Below, in pieces: positions 63,481-64,000 of a DNA stretch of 64,000 nucleotides. Within the stretch, counting starts at the first letter, position 1; every line of letters starts with the position of its first letter. The stretch covers positions 5,580,001-5,644,000 of the forward strand of contig OY756970.1 of NCBI GenBank assembly GCA_963580455.1, written 5' to 3'. The notes below the pieces were generated by a model, which saw nothing but the letters and a program-made list of their open reading frames with translations, was not told the DNA's origin and did no database searches. The translations under genes and the position numbers were made by a program. Source of the stretch: Euonymus europaeus. Its lineage: Eukaryota; Streptophyta; Magnoliopsida; Celastrales; Celastraceae.

Positions 63481-64000
63481 ATTTGTCGTGTGAACCCTAG
63501 ATCGCACGAAGGCGAAGCTCGCGTCCTCCGCTGCAACGACAAACTTCCGGTAACAATCTATCTTCTTCCCTTGTATTTCTTTTCAATTTCACACTTTTCC
63601 TCACTGAAACACCCATCTCCCTTTCTCATTTCTTGTTTTGACAGCAAACTCGGAGCAAGGTTCGCTGCTCTTCATAGAGTCTCTGATTCGTTGAGTGTCT
63701 CTTAATCTCTGGTGAGTTCACCCTCTTATTTTTTTTGCTTATTAACCTTGCTGAATCGACTGAGTTGAAGTAGACGTTAAAGAGCTATTTATTCATGGTC
63801 AATGCTTCTTCCTCCTCCTGTTTGGAGTGATCGACATAATAGCAACCATTATCACGTCTTTCCCAAAGCTATTGTGGGTCCGATGGAGGGTTTTAGGAAG
63901 AGAGAGGGGAAATACTTCAGAGGTTTTTGTGGCCACAGACAGCGGATATATAGAGAGAGGAAAGGGATTGTGTGAAGAGTAGATTCTGGTAATTGAAAAA
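63481..64000 (+). other. Probable 5' untranslated exons of a gene running off the right edge
   Basis: An exon-like segment ends at 63549 (CCG|GTAACA). A pyrimidine-rich stretch leads to the acceptor GACAG at 63644, a short exon 63645-63711 follows, then a donor TG|GTGAGT at 63712. No long open frame is seen, so the start codon must lie beyond the window. The product cannot be named. Confidence 0.4.

Overview
The window is nuclear DNA of a flowering plant, almost certainly a eudicot. It has spliced genes with GT-AG introns, an ABCG25-type ABC transporter and a plant VTT/DedA-family membrane protein, and about 45 kb of nested Ty3/gypsy and L1 elements with plant-specific domains (DUF4283-like LINE ORF1, Athila, Tat and chromodomain Tekay/Del lineages). 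The species cannot be named from the sequence.

Layout. 1-4207: AT-rich DNA holding the decayed 3' part of a CACTA (En/Spm) transposon. 4375-49924: one old L1 LINE, flanked by a 12-bp target duplication and split by a chain of insertions. A solo Athila-like LTR (5898-7430) sits between its ORFs. A Tat-lineage element, here called A1 (9133-47868, minus orientation), interrupts its reverse transcriptase. An Athila-lineage element, B (13074-46275, plus), sits in the pol of A1. Inside B lie a second Tat element, A2 (16289-26204, minus), a complete Tekay/Del-type chromovirus, C (31154-40205, plus), and two solo C-family LTRs (13535-15713 and 43064-45303). A deletion with a 5-bp microhomology joins B's 3' LTR to a further C-LTR fragment and removed most of A1's gag-pol. 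Element C has nearly identical LTRs and is the youngest layer.

The most unusual module is carried by both Tat elements. Antisense to gag-pol, between pol and the 3' LTR, is a separate three-exon gene with its own TATA box, a Transposase_28-like domain, a basic NLS-like patch, a coiled coil and an acidic tail. It is followed by a cluster of short GGTCGG hairpins.

49937-64000 is the genic part: a 5'-truncated L1 tail, then the likely abscisic-acid exporter gene ABCG25 (51817-56929, plus, three exons, two ABRE-type G-boxes just upstream of the TATA box). Next come a 0.5-kb inverted-repeat element with a 40-bp minisatellite, and a convergent VTT-domain gene (62993-58297, minus, four exons) with a hAT-type MITE in its last intron. 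At the right edge lies the promoter and untranslated first exons of a further plus-strand gene that shares a bidirectional promoter with the VTT gene.

LTR and TSD boundaries, exon borders and lesions were read by eye; family names rest on recognised motifs, not on database searches.
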